From the NCBI GenBank assembly GCA_001910725.1, contig MJGA01000046.1, positions 62,001 to 126,000 on the forward strand: a stretch of 64,000 nt of DNA, given 5' to 3'. Numbering within the stretch: position 1 is the stretch's first letter; each line of letters begins with the position of its first letter. The stretch comes from Phanerodontia chrysosporium (lineage: Eukaryota; Basidiomycota; Agaricomycetes; Polyporales; Phanerochaetaceae). The notes under the pieces are model-generated. The model did no database searches. It saw only the letters and a program-made list of their open reading frames with translations, and was not told the origin of the DNA. The position numbers and the translations under genes were made by a program. This document shows positions 61,262 through 64,000 of the stretch, piece after piece.

Positions 61262-64000
61262 TCACGCGACAAAGTGCATGACGAACCTGCGCTTTCCCAG
61301 GGGTGAGATCGCCTTGTTTGATGTCGGATCGTCCCGCATGAGCACAGGTGCGAATATAGCCGCTGCGAAGGGGCAAGCACTTTGAGTTCACGCTCCTTCC
61401 TCGAGCAATGCGGCAAACGCAAGTTTGGCACTTACCCAGCCGACGAACACGCACGGCGCCGGGCACGCGGCCGTCCTGCTGACAGACAAAGTGCAGCAGC
61501 GATGTCAGCGAGATCCACACCTATGCAAAGAGTCCGTCAGCCGCATGGCGGCAGGGCAGAGCAGGAAGGGGCAGGAGGGGGCGTACGTTGACCGAGGCGC
61601 CGGGGAAGCCGTTGAGAAGCTGCGAACAGGCGCCATCCGCACCGCGTCAGCTGCGCTGACAAAGCGAAGGTTCACGAAAACGCAAGGGCCGCACCTCGAA
61701 CGCCGTCTCGCGATCCGCTGCCTCCGCGCACGCGCGATGCAGATGCGGCGGGACGAGCGGCTCAGGCAGCGCACTCAGCAGCTGCAGCAGGCAGGACGCA
61801 ACGCCCAGGGCGAGGGCACCCCGGTGCTGCTCGTCCGGCACAGGCAGCTCTGCACCGGTATCCAGGGCCTGTAAACAATGGACGTCATTTCCAAGCGAGA
61901 CGCGGGTGGGCCGGGCCCAAAGAAGCACAACTTGCCTCACGGAGCTCGTCGACCTGGGCTTGGTCTCCTGGGACAAGGAAGAGGTCATCCTAGGTGTGCG
62001 TCAGCCGCCGTCCTAGCGCGATACGGCACGGTCGGTACCCACAACGTCGCTGCCGTAGCTCATCAGCCAGCTGACGAGGCGCATGACCTCGCTCGGCGCA
62101 GTCGCCGCCTGGTCGTCGGGCAGGAGCTTCCCGGGGTCGGCAGTCCGCACAGGGCCAGGCAGGCGCACCAGGCGCTGGATGCTGGTGGCGAAGCAGGTGC
62201 GCTCTGCGCAGCGTCCATAAGCAACAATCCGAAGCGAGGGCAATCATGTCACGCACCGTATTCCCCAGTCACGACAACGAAGCTGTCCTTGCCCCGCGCG
62301 ACGTGCAGCACGAGCGTCGCCTCGAGATGCCCGTCCCCGATGTTGAGCTGTGCGGCAACACGGTCGTCGACGGACGTGGCCAAGGTTATCTCCTCGTGTC
62401 CGCCAGGACGCACAAGACCCTGCGCGATCAACTCCGTCAGGCCCGAGACATGCGAGCGCGCGTCTCGCGGAAGAGAGGCGGACGCACCGCAGGCGGGTCG
62501 ACACACAGCCAGCGGGGCCTGCGAGGCGTCAGTCAGCACGTCACCCCCCGGACACAACGGCTTGCTCACATGCGGGCGCGCCAGGCGCAGGCGCAACGAA
62601 TCTGAACGCGAGCGGGACCTGTGCAATGCGCGAGGTCAGCCACGAAGCTGCAGCGCGGCGCGCAGGCGCATGAGACGCAGACGCACGCGGCCGGTATTCC
62701 GAAGCACCACGGATCGCCGGACTTCACGGTGGTACCTGGCGTGCGGTGCGGTCAGCGGTCGGCGACGGTGCGGGAAAGGGACACCATATCACGCACCTAA
62801 TCTTGCCCAGGTCGACGGCAGTCGGTTCGACGCTCAGCCGGGGAATGTCCTCCGCGTCCTCGATATGCGACACCTCTTTCCATAGCCCCTGCACGAACGC
62901 CTCAAGGCGCGCCCCATCGATGGTAGGCACCTGCAGGCGAAGATGCGTGAGTTCCCCGTGCTGCGCCTTCGGATATTGTGGCGCACACGCAGCTGGAAGG
63001 TCGCCGACACCGGGCGGTGGTCGCTCATCGTGATCTCTTTGTGGCATCGGTATGTCCGCTGCTGCACCTCTACCGCAGTAGAGGGTATGTGGAGAACACG
63101 ATCGGTCCACGCCGGCTTACGCCTAAAGCATCGTCAGCGGCAGTCCTCGGGCGGCTCGCACCTATACTTACTTTACGTCGTAGCCTAGGTGGTCGGAAAG
63201 CGCTCCGGGGTTAAAGCGGTATGAACTGCCAGGAGGAACCGACCCCGCTAAGCACGGGCCCACACAGGCCAAGGACACACACGAGTACTACGCACGGAAA
63301 GTGTGATATCCGATGTTCGATAAAGTTGGCGAACGCCTGGTCGGTCCGCCTCGCCATTTTCAACTGCGTCCGAAATAGATTCAAATTCTTGCCATCCACG
63401 CGCCAAAGAGAACGACAAACCTGATCGAACTCAAGCAATAGCGGGAGGTTGTCCGAGGCGTCATCCGAGAGCAGCGCGCGGACATCTGCGTCCGGGAGCT
63501 CTAATCGGTAATTGAGGTCTGCCTGCACATTCAGCACCAGCCTCTGAAACGGCGGCAGAGGATAACACGCACCACCAAGCCAGAACAGGGCGTCGCTCTG
63601 GAAGATGTGCAGCGGCGACGAGGCGCCGGGGCAGGTGTGCCCGCCTCGAAGACAAGTCGCCGCGAGATGTCGTGGAAGTCCGCGTTCCGCTTCTCGTACA
63701 TCTCGTCGAACGCGGCGAGGTGCGCGTTCACGAAGGTGAGCACGGCCGGCCGTGGGCGCCGCGCGTCGGGCGTCGGGCGCGGTGTGTAGGTGAGGCGTAG
63801 CGCCACGGCGCCTTTGTTGCCCTACGGCGCGCAGGTCAGCACGAACGGCCTCGCACACTGCTGCCGGGCGGCGCACCATGAGCCCCATGAGCCCTGCGCC
63901 GACAGACGCGGCCTGTACGCGGGTGAAGCAATCCTTCAGCGTCCGCTTGACGAGAACGATGAGCAGCATCCCGACGAGCTGCCTGCTCGCAAGCTGACGG
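61262..64000 (-). CDS. OCRL/INPP5-type inositol polyphosphate 5-phosphatase with RhoGAP domain (5' end outside window)
   Basis: The minus-strand gene runs in from the right edge. 5-phosphatase catalytic-domain blocks in order: VGAGLMGLM then GNKGAVALRLTYTPRP, LTFVNAHLAAFDEMYEKRNADFHDISRRL, SDALFWLGDLNYRLELPDADVRALLS, LLEFDQ, then YRCHKEITMSDHRPVSATFQLRV; the DLNYR and SDHRPV motifs carry catalytic Asp/Asn/His. Next comes an ASH-like beta region (VEPTAVDLGKI, LATSVDDRVAAQLNIGDGHLEATLVLHVARGKDSFVVVTGEYG), then a RhoGAP-like domain (TCFATSIQRLVRLPGP, EVMRLVSWLMSYG, ECLDTGAELP, GVASCLLQLLSALPEPLVP, VWISLTSLLHFV, AAIFAPVLMRDDP) ending RRFVMHFVA at the TGA (61262). It acts on PI(4,5)P2-type lipids at endosome/Golgi or plasma membranes. 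Whether the GAP arginine is kept was not established. Confidence 0.85.

Overview
The window is nuclear DNA of a filamentous basidiomycete, most likely an agaricomycete. The evidence is gene content plus architecture: two FunK1 kinases, a basidiomycete-style alpha-kinase, a velvet factor, an ergosteryl-glucosidase-like GH5, a DUF7025/AAA ATPase and Dal5/TNA1-type permeases, all split by many short (about 45-80 nt) spliceosomal introns with CTGAC/CTAAC-like branch sites. Gene boundaries below come from splice-site and protein-family reasoning by eye. Ends are given to the base where the start, stop or splice sites were legible, and called approximate otherwise.

Layout. 1-2.26 kb: 3' part of an AAA+ ATPase gene. 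2.6-4.9 kb: an MFS permease, convergent with an NmrA-like gene (4.9-6.2 kb). 6.2-7.4 kb: intergenic DNA with duplicated short repeats. 7.4-20.2 kb: a second NmrA-like gene cut in two by an 11,599-bp element (8285-19883) with 22-bp perfect terminal inverted repeats and a 7-bp target duplication. The element carries a DDE integrase-like gene, a minus-strand gene with two Cys-rich repeats, an alpha-kinase gene and a degenerate mtHsp70-Prp8-mtHsp70 chimera. 21.2-22.4 kb: a third, intact NmrA-like gene. 22.7-26.7 kb: a small membrane protein and a GH5 steryl-glucosidase.

27.1-36.7 kb holds block A: nucleotidyltransferase-like gene (+), Gfo/Idh/MocA oxidoreductase (-), MFS permease (+), FunK1 kinase (+). 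37.3-46.9 kb is a housekeeping/regulatory stretch: eL27, a VelB-like velvet factor, mitochondrial uL14m and hexokinase. 47.6-52.6 kb is block B, an inverted and partly decayed duplicate of block A: FunK1 (-), a C-terminal Gfo/Idh relic (+), nucleotidyltransferase (-). 53.7-57.7 kb: an STF2-like hydrophilin, a REEP/Yop1-family ER protein and cyclophilin-40. 57.7-60.6 kb has no recognisable gene. 60.6-61.0 kb: a three-exon mini-gene encoding little more than one Zn2Cys6 cluster. 61.3-64 kb: 3' part of an OCRL/INPP5-type inositol 5-phosphatase with a RhoGAP domain, running off the right edge.

The most interesting structure is the 11.6-kb element. Its ends, its target duplication and the reading frame of the interrupted host gene agree with one another. 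It links a widespread but poorly understood basidiomycete integrase-core protein to a mobile DNA unit that also carries an alpha-kinase and captured housekeeping-gene fragments. The second is the inverted duplication of the FunK1/oxidoreductase/nucleotidyltransferase block around the housekeeping stretch.
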